Position numbers and translations under genes: made by a program. A stretch of DNA of 64,000 nt from Colwellia psychrerythraea 34H. GTDB taxonomy: Bacteria > Pseudomonadota > Gammaproteobacteria > Enterobacterales > Alteromonadaceae. The DNA is taken from NCBI RefSeq assembly GCF_000012325.1, contig NC_003910.7:4154001-4218000 (forward strand). Reading direction: 5' to 3'. Under the pieces are notes generated by a model. It was not told the DNA's origin. It was given only the letters and a program-made list of their open reading frames with translations, and made no database searches. How positions within the stretch are numbered: position 1 is the stretch's first letter; each line of letters opens with the position of its first letter. Of this stretch, positions 8,901 to 17,459 are shown piece by piece.

Positions 8901-10942
8901 TGAGAATACACCCAAAAATAACGTCGGTCTTCACGTATCAATTTAATATCTAAAGCATTCGCGCTATGTTTAGTGCCATCAAGTGACGCTTTAACAATGT
9001 CAAAAATAACCGTTGAATTTGCGGCCGGATTATCTTCGCCAAAACTGCTTCTAATCCCTAACATTTTATCGCTGGGCCACACTAAAGCTGAATAGGCACG
9101 TGTTACAGGGCGACCACCCGATTCAAATAAACTACTGATAAAATTAACTTTTAATGGGCTATGCAAACCACTCCAATCACCTTGGTAGCTTATAATTGCT
9201 TGTCCTTTGGCATCTAATTCAATGTCTTTAAGTTCCGTACGATTATTGAAACGCGTTTGTCTAATATCGCCAAATTCAAATTTTGGTAAGGTCTCAACAG
9301 GGTTTCGCCACTGTGTGGTATTCACTTGGGTAGAAAGTCGATTACCTGACGCTGGCGCACCAAATAAATACTCGCCTAAAATCGGCAACTTAATGTGTTG
9401 TTTTTTAGTGGCTAGCAATCGTTCTTGTGGCGCTTTAGCATTGAAAGTGATTTTTAATCGTTCAGGTAAGAACTCTTCCACTTTAAAGTCATAAGTAAAA
9501 CTTTCTCGATTAACATTCACTACTTCAAGTTGCCAATTACCTAATGCAGCGCTCTTGGGGATTTGCCACTGATAATGATAAAAACCTTGTTCATCTCCTT
9601 GCCACTTAAAGGTTTTTATTTTGCTGCCATCGGGGCTTTTTATCGCGGCAGATAAAATACTTTTTACAGTTAATTTGCCATCATCACTACGTAATAAAGC
9701 ATTAAAATCGACAAACTCTGCTGGACGATATAAATTTCTCGGTGCATATATAAATAACTCTTGGGCTCTATATGGGCGAAGACCAAGATCAAAGTCTGAC
9801 AAATCTAGTGCCGGTTTATTAAGCTCAATAATGGAGAAGTGCTGTTCATTTTGCGCAATGATTAATGACGCTGCAGTTAAATCACTGGCAAATGAAGCTT
9901 CACCACTTGGCGAGGTAACACCTTGCTGTAAGATATTGCCCTTGTCATTCACTAAGGTCACAGCAACGTTTCCTATAGCTTTACCGGTTTTTAATGAAGA
10001 GGCGTAAACATCTAATTGTTTATTATAGAAACGGGCATGAAGACCGATATCCGTCACAGAGAACCACATAACCTGATGATTATCATAGGCACCCGCTTGG
10101 GTCATCACAGCTAAGTAGATACCTGGCTCTGAGAGCTGTGCTATGCCTTCAATGTTAATACTGCGTTTAACGCGGGTATTTTTAGGTTGGTCGAGATCGT
10201 ACCGACCACTATAAACAAGCTCGCTAAATTGAGTAATTCTCTTCATATCCCAGCGATAGTTTTTATAGGACATTTCTTGCAAAAAATGTTGACGATCTTT
10301 ATCGTTTACTTGATAAAAATTAAGATCTACTGCATCAATGTTTACCGATACTACCGGTAAACCATTGCCTAAACCCTGAGTTAAAAAGGCTCCCGTAGTA
10401 TCAAAGTTAATGCTCGCAGTGATGCTACTGGTTTTAACTTTTTTGTTTATCGTTTTACTTAAAACTTTGCCATTAGCAGCCACTAAACCTTGATAAATGG
10501 TGACATCAAAAGAAGTATCGGGGTCGACATACGGAAACCAAATAGTTTTGCCTGATTTTGAAATAACCCATGCACCGTCGATAGCGCCTTTATCTGCAGC
10601 ACTGATATTAAAATATTGCTGGTGATTTTTAGAAGGGTCTAGGGGAACAGATAATGTAATGGCAACAGAATTTCTACCGTCTTTGCTACGTTCAGAAACG
10701 TCTAGTACGCTAAGAGGTGTTTCACCATAGTCTTTTTGTACTTGCTGTAAATTAAAACTGCTTTCATTAGGTTCACCGCTAGCGATTGTCTGTTTCGCAC
10801 TGACTTCAGCATCAACTGACACCTTAACATCTGATCCCTCTTTCACTGGCTTGCTATTTTGCTCGCCACAGCCGAACAGCATCATATTGGCGAGTAATAG
10901 TAGTGTCCAAAGAAAGATTGGAGAGATAAAGTTAGTTTTCAT
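5945..10942 (-). CDS. yfhM: Bacterial alpha-2-macroglobulin lipoprotein (YfhM type)
   Basis: A 1665-residue periplasmic protease-trapping lipoprotein, close in length to E. coli YfhM. The N-terminus has a lipoprotein signal with the lipobox LFGC at about residues 22-25. Multiple macroglobulin domains follow, then an alpha-2-macroglobulin core. The thioester motif CLEQ is intact, with the reactive cysteine at residue 1195 in YPYGCLEQTSSRAYP, followed by a helical thioester domain (GIERLAMLQLSNGGYGLW) and a C-terminal domain. Together with PBP1C just downstream it forms the known defence module in which the protein entraps proteases that breach the outer membrane while PBP1C repairs the wall. 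The retained CLEQ places it in the thioester-containing class, unlike MagD-type relatives. Confidence 0.93.
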   Translation of the reverse strand: MKTNFISPIFLWTLLLLANMMLFGCGEQNSKPVKEGSDVKVSVDAEVSAKQTIASGEPNESSFNLQQVQKDYGETPLSVLDVSERSKDGRNSVAITLSVPLDPSKNHQQYFNISAADKGAIDGAWVISKSGKTIWFPYVDPDTSFDVTIYQGLVAANGKVLSKTINKKVKTSSITASINFDTTGAFLTQGLGNGLPVVSVNIDAVDLNFYQVNDKDRQHFLQEMSYKNYRWDMKRITQFSELVYSGRYDLDQPKNTRVKRSINIEGIAQLSEPGIYLAVMTQAGAYDNHQVMWFSVTDIGLHARFYNKQLDVYASSLKTGKAIGNVAVTLVNDKGNILQQGVTSPSGEASFASDLTAASLIIAQNEQHFSIIELNKPALDLSDFDLGLRPYRAQELFIYAPRNLYRPAEFVDFNALLRSDDGKLTVKSILSAAIKSPDGSKIKTFKWQGDEQGFYHYQWQIPKSAALGNWQLEVVNVNRESFTYDFKVEEFLPERLKITFNAKAPQERLLATKKQHIKLPILGEYLFGAPASGNRLSTQVNTTQWRNPVETLPKFEFGDIRQTRFNNRTELKDIELDAKGQAIISYQGDWSGLHSPLKVNFISSLFESGGRPVTRAYSALVWPSDKMLGIRSSFGEDNPAANSTVIFDIVKASLDGTKHSANALDIKLIREDRRYFWVYSQNRGWHYEWNDNEFVELTSSLTIKDGVTASVDFPVTWGRYRLEVRDVNSGLLSSVQFYAGTNWYADWKKSQSGSGAARPDKVTMALDKASYAAGDLVKVNIVPPQAGEAIILVEGNSPLWSTRQFIPAEGAIIEIPVSADWQQHNIYISALVLQPGDKLKTITPKRSFGLVHLPLQRESQQLNIEFEVAEKALPNKILPVQIKVTNEVGHQVGQNTEAAPIAEKVFVTLAAVDVGVLSISEFKTPDPFEAFFGQRRYEVDSRDVYSKVIEVNQAENARLRFGGDSDLTRGGKEPQSDVQIVSLFSGLVSLDEQGEAIIPLDIPDFNGRIRLMALSFSADKFGHNDKEVTIAAPVVTQLAMPRFLAMGDETTLALDVTNLSGEQQQLTVQLSSSGPVAAFEHTKKITLKKGEKTTLNYAVKALAHEGKARFSLNVSGTKLLEDVNRNWSLGLRPAYPATLTRSQKILQQGDSLRLDPSIAQALFPETVHASLTISPKANIDLQAQLTHLLQYPYGCLEQTSSRAYPLLFATPGKQKSMGIKAVSEDKRLDMINKGIERLAMLQLSNGGYGLWNNTSAEEHWLTAYVADFLLNARDMGIAVPEEMLAKTLTRLQNYLARTRPFYNERWSDDGKHYYFAYKAYAAYVLSRVNQAPLGTLRNLAKNHSANAKTGLSQTHLALALFNMGDKKRGEQLMAIALNNLPNKRQQYLADYGSQIRDLALMIHLMLKEDKAKEEAIALSFTLAEEVNLRQYLSTQERNALFLAGLSLQAFEGKPWSANVILGAANNKLSQTSVYQQGLSSEVLQQEVTITSDNKHPLLANISVSGYGKKAPKESANGLSIQRQWLSVKGKETSIDQVKVGQLFLVHLQVSAKQRTPDALVVDLLPAGFELENQNLGNSIKLDELKVDGKTIEYWQKNTPITYQEYRDDRFVAALNISKRRTAHLFYLVRAVTPGVYKVPASLVEDMYRPELRGIGATIGDISISQ

Positions 10943-11060
10943 TAAATACCCTTTAAAAGTTCACAGTTTCCATAAATAGGATTATATACCCGTTAAATAG
11001 TTCAAACTCAAAGTATTTGTATTAACAGGAATAAACTTCAAGAAATAGCGTTACTAACAC

Positions 11061-11328
11061 TAGGGTCTGCTGATCTTTCGAGATTGTTTTTACAGCGTTT
11101 TGTTGGGTATTTATACAAGGCAGAGCCTTTGTCATGTGGTTGTTCCACATAAAAAGGCGATAACGCCGTACAAATGACCAACAAACGCTGTCCGAAGGAT
11201 TCGGCTAAAAGCGTCTTACTCATTGTTGAGTAGCATTTGCTTAGAGTGACCAGGCTACACACGACTCGCCGCGATTAAAACGCTTTTATCTCGAACAAAA
11301 TTTAACCGCGAAAGTTCAACAGACCCTA
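11061..11328. mobile_element. MITE-like non-autonomous element
   Basis: The ends are inverted repeats: the left reads TAGGGTCTGCTGATCTTTCG and the reverse complement of the right TAGGGTCTGTTGAACTTTCG, with 2 mismatches in 20. The outermost TA on each side could be a duplicated TA target. Nested inside is a second inverted repeat (11093-11116 against 11168-11190, sharing CAGCGTTT and TTGTTGG) and a small ATGTGG/CCACAT hairpin. No transposase is encoded; a 74-codon frame across it has no protein-like character. With the terminator at 11395 it accounts for the 508-bp gap between the alpha-2-macroglobulin gene and the TPR gene. Confidence 0.7.
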
Positions 11329-11394
11329 ATTAATTTGAATGTATGGCTAAAATTATAAAGATATAAATACTGAACTATCGGCAATAAAATGCCC

Positions 11395-11430
11395 ACAACA
11401 AAAAAGCGCCCTTAGGCGCTTTTTTGTTGT
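11395..11430 (-). terminator. Rho-independent terminator of the TonB2 operon
   Basis: A perfect 16-bp stem (ACAACAAAAAAGCGCC against GGCGCTTTTTTGTTGT) with a CTTA loop, 20 bp past the TPR gene stop. Runs of A and T flank the GC-rich part, so it could work in both directions. Confidence 0.85.
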
Positions 11431-11450
11431 CATTCGTTAACCGTCGTAAA

Positions 11451-12815
11451 CTAATTAAGCATGGCTAACTGTACTTTATGATGTTGTTGTTCTCGCTCAA
11501 CATACTTGCCCCATTGCAAAGCCGTTTTTTTAGTACTGGTAAATTGTGCCGCTTTGGCAAAGGACGTTAAAGATCGTTCAAATTTTTTCAGGTTGAAATT
11601 CGCCATGCCCAAAATTAAATGCATATTGGCAATATCATTTACTTGATTGCCTTTATTTTCCTTATGCTTAGCGTATCGAGCTAAGGCTAACGTTGAAGAG
11701 TTTATCGCCGCTTGCCATTGCTCAGTATTCAAATACGTTTGTGCTAACAAAGCATCGTGCTTTCCTGATTGGGCAATGTCGCTCACGCGAACCAATACTT
11801 TGGTCGCTTTATCATATTCTTTCGCGGTCAAATAGGCACGAGCCAACATGCTTAGGTTATCTTCATCGGCAAAAATACTGCCTTGAGCAATTGAGTCTTC
11901 CAAAACTGCAGCGCTTTTAAAAGGCGCACCATGAAACAAATAGAGTTGCGATAAGGTAAGGATATCGCTCGCTTTGGTGATATAACCCGCTTGGTAAGCT
12001 GCTTCCATGACGGCCATTTGTTTATCTTCTTCACCAATTTCACCGTACATGCTTGACAGTTGTAACCAGTATTGTGGTTTATCATATAAGCGTATGAGCT
12101 TTTCCATTACTTTGGTTACTTGCTTAGGTTGCTTTAGCTCATAATAAGTAGCGCGTTGTAAAGTGAGCCAATTCTCTTTAGGGTGTTTGTTTTTCGCTTC
12201 GACTAAACTGATGGCCATTTCACTATGTTTTAAGCTATTAACAAAATCTTTGTCTTGGTAATAAACTTGGGCAAATAACATTTCTTGCGTGCCGGTTAGC
12301 TCTTTAGCGTTAATCTCGCGCCACTGGGTTAAGTAATCTAGTGCTTCTTTGTAGTGCTGTTGCTGCATGCTCAATTGCGCTAAAGAATACAGCGTAGAAA
12401 TAATCAAACTGTCAGGTATTGCGGTTTCAGCAATCACTTTATTAAAGCTATCAACTGCTAATGTTATATCTTCATTGGCATAATACATAAAACCGTAAAA
12501 ATTGAATAACATGGCACGTTCATAACTATTTAAGCTATTAAGTCGATCTTCTACTTCGGCTAAGACTTCAAAGCCCTCTATTTTATCACCGTCATCAGCC
12601 AGCTGTTGGGCCCGTGATAATTGTGAATATACGCGGTTACGCATTGCCGGTACTTTTTTACTGACGCGATAGCTCTTTTTAGAGACGTTTTTTTTATCAG
12701 TGCTGTTTTCATCTGCTTTAACTGTTGCTGTTTCAGCAGCGAAAACGTTGCTGGTTGTTATCGTGACAAGTAAAGTAAATACGGTTGTCAGAAGTAAGGA
12801 ATTTTTACTTTTCAT
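11451..12815 (-). CDS. TPR protein of the TonB2 operon
   Basis: Periplasmic tetratricopeptide-repeat protein, last gene of the six-gene TonB operon. A signal peptide covers about residues 1-27 (LLLTTVFTLLVTITTSNVFA). The mature part is built of helical TPR-like pairs, for example residues containing AMLFNFYGFMYYANEDITLAVDSFNKVI, YSLAQLSMQQQHYKEALDYL and HLILGMANFNLKKFERSLTSFAKAA. In related marine genomes a TPR gene of this kind closes the DUF3450-ttpC-exbB-exbD-tonB cluster; its exact role is not established. I chose ATG at 12815 because AAGGAG lies 7 nt upstream; the ATG at 12830 overlaps that ribosome-binding site. Confidence 0.8.
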   Translation of the reverse strand: MKSKNSLLLTTVFTLLVTITTSNVFAAETATVKADENSTDKKNVSKKSYRVSKKVPAMRNRVYSQLSRAQQLADDGDKIEGFEVLAEVEDRLNSLNSYERAMLFNFYGFMYYANEDITLAVDSFNKVIAETAIPDSLIISTLYSLAQLSMQQQHYKEALDYLTQWREINAKELTGTQEMLFAQVYYQDKDFVNSLKHSEMAISLVEAKNKHPKENWLTLQRATYYELKQPKQVTKVMEKLIRLYDKPQYWLQLSSMYGEIGEEDKQMAVMEAAYQAGYITKASDILTLSQLYLFHGAPFKSAAVLEDSIAQGSIFADEDNLSMLARAYLTAKEYDKATKVLVRVSDIAQSGKHDALLAQTYLNTEQWQAAINSSTLALARYAKHKENKGNQVNDIANMHLILGMANFNLKKFERSLTSFAKAAQFTSTKKTALQWGKYVEREQQHHKVQLAMLN

Positions 12816-12888
12816 AATTTGCTCCTTCATTAGCTATTAATTAACTATTAATTAGTAATAAGTGATTTGTAAGGTTATCCCAAAAGGG

Positions 12889-13560
12889 TTAACCATCAAT
12901 TTCAAAACTAATTTTGTTCTGTACGCCAGCCACTTCCATGGCAACACCATCAACAACACGTGGTTTGTATTTGAACTTAGCAACCGCATCAAGGGCAGCT
13001 CTATCAAATATCCCTTCAGGTTTTGCTTGCACTACCTTGGCATGACTGACTGAGCCTGTTTTGGTCACAACAAACTCAACAATAACAAAGCCTTCAATAC
13101 CACGAGATTGCGCACGTCGTGGATAAATAGCAGCCACCTTAACAATCGGCAAATAATCACCATCGCCACTGTCTAAGCTCAAACCACCCGATAAACCAAT
13201 ATCCCCTTGAATATCCGCTGCAAAACTACTTTTCGCCGCATTCGCATTAGGGGTGGACTGCTGCATTTGAGGTGCGTTCATTGGTGGTGGCGGCTCTTTT
13301 GGCTTAGCTGGTTTTTGCGGTTTACGCTCTTTTTTAACAATCGCTTCATCTTTTTTTAAGCGGATGAAATCAAGCACACTGCCTTTGGCAGGGTCTGTCA
13401 TCACTTCATTGCCACCGGCAATTAACTTTTGCATTCCCCACAGTAAGAGAAAGGTCATACTTAATGCTAATGCGCCCGCAATAACGTATCGAGCGCCACT
13501 GCGTACTATGATTTGTTGTGACGTATCTGTTGACATATTTATTGGCATGTTTGTTGACAT
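12889..13560 (-). CDS. tonB2: TonB energy transducer (TonB2 type)
   Basis: Links the inner-membrane proton channel to outer-membrane receptors. The 223-residue chain has a single N-terminal membrane segment (YVIAGALALSMTFLLLWGM, about residues 25-43), a proline/lysine-rich periplasmic linker (KPQKPAKPKEPPPPMN) and a C-terminal TonB domain with YPRRAQSRGIEGFVIVEF and a final FKYKPRVVDG. AAGGAT lies about 5 nt before the ATG at 13560. It is the natural partner of the two large TonB-dependent receptors elsewhere in the window. It lies between exbD and the TPR gene in one operon. Confidence 0.93.
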   Translation of the reverse strand: MSTNMPINMSTDTSQQIIVRSGARYVIAGALALSMTFLLLWGMQKLIAGGNEVMTDPAKGSVLDFIRLKKDEAIVKKERKPQKPAKPKEPPPPMNAPQMQQSTPNANAAKSSFAADIQGDIGLSGGLSLDSGDGDYLPIVKVAAIYPRRAQSRGIEGFVIVEFVVTKTGSVSHAKVVQAKPEGIFDRAALDAVAKFKYKPRVVDGVAMEVAGVQNKISFEIDG

Positions 13561-13580
13561 ATTAGATCCTTAACCTATTC

Positions 13581-13991
13581 CTAGGCCTCTTGCGCGGCAA
13601 TAGATACATCATAAACCCCGGCGGCACGGGCAGAATCCATCACCTTAATTAAGGTATCAGTGGTCGACTTTTTATCCGCTTGAATCACAACAGTACCTTG
13701 TGGGTTCTCTGCTTTTAAACGCTCAATATTCGCTTGTACACTGCGAATATCCACTTTGCGTTTATTGATCCAAATATCGCCCTTATCACTAATAGCAACT
13801 AAGATATTGGCACGCTCTTTCTTTACCGCTGTAGCGGCTTCAGGACGATTAACATCAATACCTGCTTCTTTAACAAATGAGGCAGTTACAATAAAAAATA
13901 TGAGTAAAATAAACACCACATCAAGCATGGGTGTCATATCAATTTCTTCTTTTTCATCTTGATCTTGTAACATTTGATTTAAATGACGCAT
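13581..13991 (-). CDS. exbD2: Biopolymer transporter ExbD
   Basis: Inner-membrane component of the TonB proton motor. Residues about 14-40 hold the ExbD signature DMTPMLDVVFILLIFFIVTASF, including the conserved Asp in the single transmembrane helix that conducts protons. A periplasmic domain of about 90 residues follows. I chose ATG at 13991, preceded by GGAG at a good distance, over an upstream TTG at 14006. Twenty bp separate it from tonB. Confidence 0.93.
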   Translation of the reverse strand: MRHLNQMLQDQDEKEEIDMTPMLDVVFILLIFFIVTASFVKEAGIDVNRPEAATAVKKERANILVAISDKGDIWINKRKVDIRSVQANIERLKAENPQGTVVIQADKKSTTDTLIKVMDSARAAGVYDVSIAAQEA

Positions 13992-14067
13992 AACTAACTC
14001 CAACAATTTCTATTTTGAATAGCCATTTCACCTGAGGTTAAATAGCTACTCATTATTAACTTAATGT

Positions 14068-14595
14068 TTAATGACTAACCGTTAAACTATCGGCGAGCAA
14101 TTCAGCTTCTTTTTTAGCGTTTCGGCGTAACCAAGTTGCAGTAAATACACCTGATAGTGAACCGACCATACCTGCCATAGTAGGGATAGTAGCTCGTGAT
14201 ACACCCGATGCCATCGACCTTGCATTACCGCTTCCTGATATTGCCATCACATCAAACACCTCAATCATGCCTGTTACCGTGCCCAGTAAACCTAACAGCG
14301 GACACAAGACAACCAGGGATTGAATAAGTGCTAAATTACGATTTAACTTAGTCGTACCACGAGAAATTAGCGCGTTGCGTATTTGTTCGCTGTACCAAGA
14401 CGTTTGATCTTTGCGACCTTGCCATACACTGACCATATGTTTCTTTACACTGCGATAGCTGTAAAAAACAAAGACAAAGCGTTCAAAAATCAACAACCAC
14501 ATAATGAAGATAACAGCGGCAATCACGATTAATACTTGACCACCGGTATCCATAAACTCATTAATGGCATCGTACATTTCCATTAAGGCAATCAC
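14068..14595 (-). CDS. exbB2: MotA/TolQ/ExbB proton channel protein
   Basis: A 175-residue ExbB/TolQ-family protein, shorter than classical ExbB as in TonB2 systems. The first transmembrane segment is at about residues 17-38 (VLIVIAAVIFIMWLLIFERF), and the channel block NLALIQSLVVLCPLLGLLGTVTGMIEVFD with a following ATIPTMAGMVGSLSGVF lies in the second half. The start is GTG at 14595; its ribosome-binding site AAGGAGC lies inside the last codons of ttpC, three bases upstream, which implies translational coupling. Confidence 0.92.
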   Translation of the reverse strand: MIALMEMYDAINEFMDTGGQVLIVIAAVIFIMWLLIFERFVFVFYSYRSVKKHMVSVWQGRKDQTSWYSEQIRNALISRGTTKLNRNLALIQSLVVLCPLLGLLGTVTGMIEVFDVMAISGSGNARSMASGVSRATIPTMAGMVGSLSGVFTATWLRRNAKKEAELLADSLTVSH

Positions 14596-14598
14596 TAT

Positions 14599-16086
14599 TT
14601 ATGCTCCTTGACCTGCAAGTGTTTGGCTTTGAGCTAGCTCTGCTGATTCAGCTCTTTCTGCAATGATGCCAGTACTTTCTTGTTGTAAAATATTAACAAT
14701 ATTACGACTACGACCATTTAAGTAAGCAAAGATAAAGACCATTGGAATGGCAACCACTAAGCCTAAAACCGTAGTAACAAGCGCTTGAGAAATACCGCCA
14801 GCCATCAGTTTAGGGTCCCCGGTACCAAACAAGGTAATGGCTTGGAAGGTATTAATCATACCCGTTACCGTTCCGAGTAAGCCGATTAGCGGTGCAACCA
14901 CTGAGATGATTTTAATCAACGTTAAGCGTTTAGATAGCTTAGGGACTTCTCTTAAAATAGATTCAGATAATTTAAGTTCTAAGGTTTCAGTATCTAGGTT
15001 CGGATTGTTATCTTTAACTTGCATAACACGACCCAGAGGATTATCACTTGATGCAACTGCTGACTTAAGTTGTCGTTCAACTCTAGAGCCAATAAACACT
15101 AAACTAATAAGACGTTCTAGCGCGATAAGTAGTCCGACTAAACCAATCGCTAAGATGATGTAACCTACTGGGCCACCTTGGTCGACACGTTCTTTCAAAT
15201 CAGGTGCTTGCACTAATAAGCTTAAAATTGAACCACCTGTTGGGTCTAAGGCAAAAGAGGTGGTGTTACCGCCACTGTTAACCAAGTCACTTGTTGATGC
15301 TAAATACCGATTAGAAGGCTGTCTAATTAGCTCAGCAACCGTACCTGTTTCATCAATATATTCTAAATATTTACCATTGGAGATTAAGTTAAAACCACCA
15401 ACACGCGTCACTGCGGCATTGTTACGATCGCCATTCGCTAAGACAACTTCACGGTTGAAGGTGGTGACTTTGCCGCTTTGTGTCATTTCGCGTTGTAATT
15501 CAAACCATAAACGCTCAATTTCTGCAATGGATGCTAGCTTTGAGCTTGAGCCCATGCTTTGTGCAAATTCATCTAAAAACTGACCACGCCCTGGTATTTG
15601 CGCAGAAATAACTGACGTCTGAAATTTACTGCGGGTATCACCTGATACTTGCTGTAATACACCAAACAATTCTTTTAATTCACCTAAACGTTTATCTAAC
15701 GCTTCAGCTTTGTTTGCCAGCTTAATTTCGTTATCCGCAAAGTTTTGTTCAAGCTGTACACTGAGTACTAACGCATTATCACGCTGATAACTCATATCAT
15801 TCAGCATATCTTGCTGTTGATTTACTTTGGATTTAAATTGACTTTCTCTTGCTTGGTTTTGCTTAGTTTGCGTTATTTGGCCCTGCTCTAGTTGATTTAG
15901 TAAATCATCAAGGGTGAGCGCATCTTGTGCATGACTAACAGCACTTAAACAACTTAATGAAGCAAATGTCATTGAAAGCACAGAAACAGTTAACGCTTTT
16001 TTACCTGCTTTATTTAGCTTAGATACCGAGTTTTTTAACGTTTTAGCTACTGTGTTTCGTATTTTATTAGGATAATTAGTCATCAT
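14599..16086 (-). CDS. ttpC: TonB2 accessory ExbB-like protein TtpC
   Basis: A 495-residue protein made of an exported N-terminal coiled-coil domain fused to an ExbB-like channel domain, the layout of TtpC, which is essential to TonB2 systems in Vibrio. A signal peptide (SVLSMTFASLSCLSAVSHAQ) ends near residue 54. Residues about 55-140 form a coiled coil rich in Gln and Lys, followed by a periplasmic domain. The membrane part starts near residue 305 (GGPVGYIILAIGLVGLLIALERL) and includes VVAPLIGLLGTVTGMINTFQAITLFGTGDPKLMAGG. It is 2 bp downstream of the DUF3450 gene and 3 bp upstream of exbB2. NCBI-style annotation would call it MotA/TolQ/ExbB family. Confidence 0.9.
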   Translation of the reverse strand: MMTNYPNKIRNTVAKTLKNSVSKLNKAGKKALTVSVLSMTFASLSCLSAVSHAQDALTLDDLLNQLEQGQITQTKQNQARESQFKSKVNQQQDMLNDMSYQRDNALVLSVQLEQNFADNEIKLANKAEALDKRLGELKELFGVLQQVSGDTRSKFQTSVISAQIPGRGQFLDEFAQSMGSSSKLASIAEIERLWFELQREMTQSGKVTTFNREVVLANGDRNNAAVTRVGGFNLISNGKYLEYIDETGTVAELIRQPSNRYLASTSDLVNSGGNTTSFALDPTGGSILSLLVQAPDLKERVDQGGPVGYIILAIGLVGLLIALERLISLVFIGSRVERQLKSAVASSDNPLGRVMQVKDNNPNLDTETLELKLSESILREVPKLSKRLTLIKIISVVAPLIGLLGTVTGMINTFQAITLFGTGDPKLMAGGISQALVTTVLGLVVAIPMVFIFAYLNGRSRNIVNILQQESTGIIAERAESAELAQSQTLAGQGA

Positions 16087-16088
16087 TA

Positions 16089-16910
16089 TTACTCTGCTTG
16101 TGTCGAGGTTTCATTAATAGACACCGGTACCATAATTAAATCTGGTGCTAACTGTTTACGGGCTATACGTAAGGCTTTATTAATACCTAAACGATAATCT
16201 TGTGAGAGTGCTTGCCATTGACCCTCTCCCCCTTTTGAAGATTGTTTCCATTCACCTAAACGGCTACCGTCACGCGTTTGATAAACCAAACTCACGCGCC
16301 CGATGCGTAAAAAATCAACATCCATTTTTTTACCATCAATAGGTAATATTCCGCTGTAGGCTTCAATGGTACGACCGTAATCAACTTCAATTTGGTACGC
16401 TTCTAATACCCGGCGAAACTTTTCAGAAACGGCAATATCAGCACGATTCATCATGGTTTTTAAATCTTCAACACGCTTGGTTCTTTCGCTTGGTAAAAAA
16501 GGAACATCAAGGGTAACAAAGGTATCTAAGGTGCTAATCATACGTGCCATTAATGGCGATATTTGACGCTCAATAATACTCACTTCTTCCATCGACCTTG
16601 CTAACTGGGCTAGTTCGGTCATTTGGCTATCAAGTTGTGCTTGCATTTGTTGGTTATAAACACTGAGGCCATCAACTTCTTTTGTGACCACATGAAATTG
16701 CTGTAACTTAGTTTGTGCTTGGTTAGTTAAAGTGTTTACTTTTTGTTGTGATTTAGCGGCAGAATGATTGATTTGCTGACCAGCATTAACCACCTTATTT
16801 AACGAGGTACTGCTTGAAGGATCAGTAGCACTCGCTGCAGTAGCGAAGATTAAACTACTCGTGGTAAGGCTAATTAATAGGCTTGCTTTGGTGAGTTTAG
16901 ACAACATCAT
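16089..16910 (-). CDS. DUF3450 periplasmic protein of the TonB2 operon
   Basis: First gene of the operon. A signal peptide (LLISLTTSSLIFATAASA, cut near residue 27) precedes a coiled-coil mature protein of about 245 residues. The DUF3450 family always occurs beside ttpC/exbB/exbD/tonB clusters in marine gammaproteobacteria; a periplasmic role in the TonB complex is inferred from that linkage only. Recognisable blocks are LPSERTKRVEDLKTMMNRAD, SEKFRRVLEAYQIEVDYGRT and FLRIGRVSLVYQT. I chose ATG at 16910, preceded by AAAGGG at about 7 nt, over the upstream ATG at 16955. PhoB-like repeats lie 110-165 bp upstream. Confidence 0.87.
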   Translation of the reverse strand: MMLSKLTKASLLISLTTSSLIFATAASATDPSSSTSLNKVVNAGQQINHSAAKSQQKVNTLTNQAQTKLQQFHVVTKEVDGLSVYNQQMQAQLDSQMTELAQLARSMEEVSIIERQISPLMARMISTLDTFVTLDVPFLPSERTKRVEDLKTMMNRADIAVSEKFRRVLEAYQIEVDYGRTIEAYSGILPIDGKKMDVDFLRIGRVSLVYQTRDGSRLGEWKQSSKGGEGQWQALSQDYRLGINKALRIARKQLAPDLIMVPVSINETSTQAE

Positions 16911-17021
16911 CGGTTTACCCTTTCTCTTTTTAGCTCTTATTGATAAGAGCGTCATAAATTATAAATACCAACAGTAATCTGCATAGTTAGAACAGAGGTT
17001 AAATTATTGGTATTCAAGAAT

Positions 17022-17073
17022 ATGACAAAGTGTACCGAGGAAATATGACAGTTAAACTGAAAAATCATGACGC
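17022..17073 (-). promoter_or_regulatory. Candidate PhoB-box array upstream of the TonB2 operon
   Basis: Read on the minus strand, three PhoB-type heptamers occur: GCGTCAT (17067-17073), CTGTCAT (17045-17051) and TTGTCAT (17022-17028). Their spacings are 22 and 23 bp, twice the 11-bp repeat unit of a Pho box. The intermediate 11-bp positions are poor matches. Location, 110-165 bp before the DUF3450 start, fits a promoter. Inferred from consensus only. Confidence 0.4.
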
Positions 17074-17291
17074 TTATGTTGCATTAAGGTTTCAGTTTAA
17101 TGACAACCAAAAACAGCAGAAATAGTGAGTCGTTTGAATATTCAAATAAAGTAAGAGTCTCGCTCAATACTTTCTGGGCTGTAGCGGAATAGGATAAATT
17201 TAATGACTATTTTTAGTTAAAATCAGTAAGGAAATCACAACAAACATCACACATCGTAATAAAATAAAAAAAAGTCAACTAAATGATGCGC

Positions 17292-17342
17292 GAAGCGGAA
17301 GTTAATAACTCTTTAATACTAACGTCCGCTTCAAGGCTCTAA
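17292..17342. repeat. Imperfect palindrome in the 17.1-17.5 kb gap
   Basis: GAAGCGGA at 17292-17299 pairs with TCCGCTTC at 17335-17342, and the inner GTTA/TAAC extends the stem after one mismatch. There is no T-run, so it is a poor terminator for the LysR gene that ends at 17460. I see no gene in the rest of 17074-17459. The palindrome may be a repeat remnant. Confidence 0.4.
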
Positions 17343-17459
17343 GCCGACATTCATTTTATATTTTACCGTTAATTACGATCCTTGAGCAGTTATTTGCTCT
17401 AATTCGTTTCTGTATATTTTCAACATGTGGTATTTTTGATAAGTTTTGGGAGGCAATCA

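Noticed and set aside
11038..11262. 74-codon reading frame on the minus strand
   Set aside because: It lies within the MITE-like element, has no ribosome-binding site and its codons follow the element's inverted repeats.
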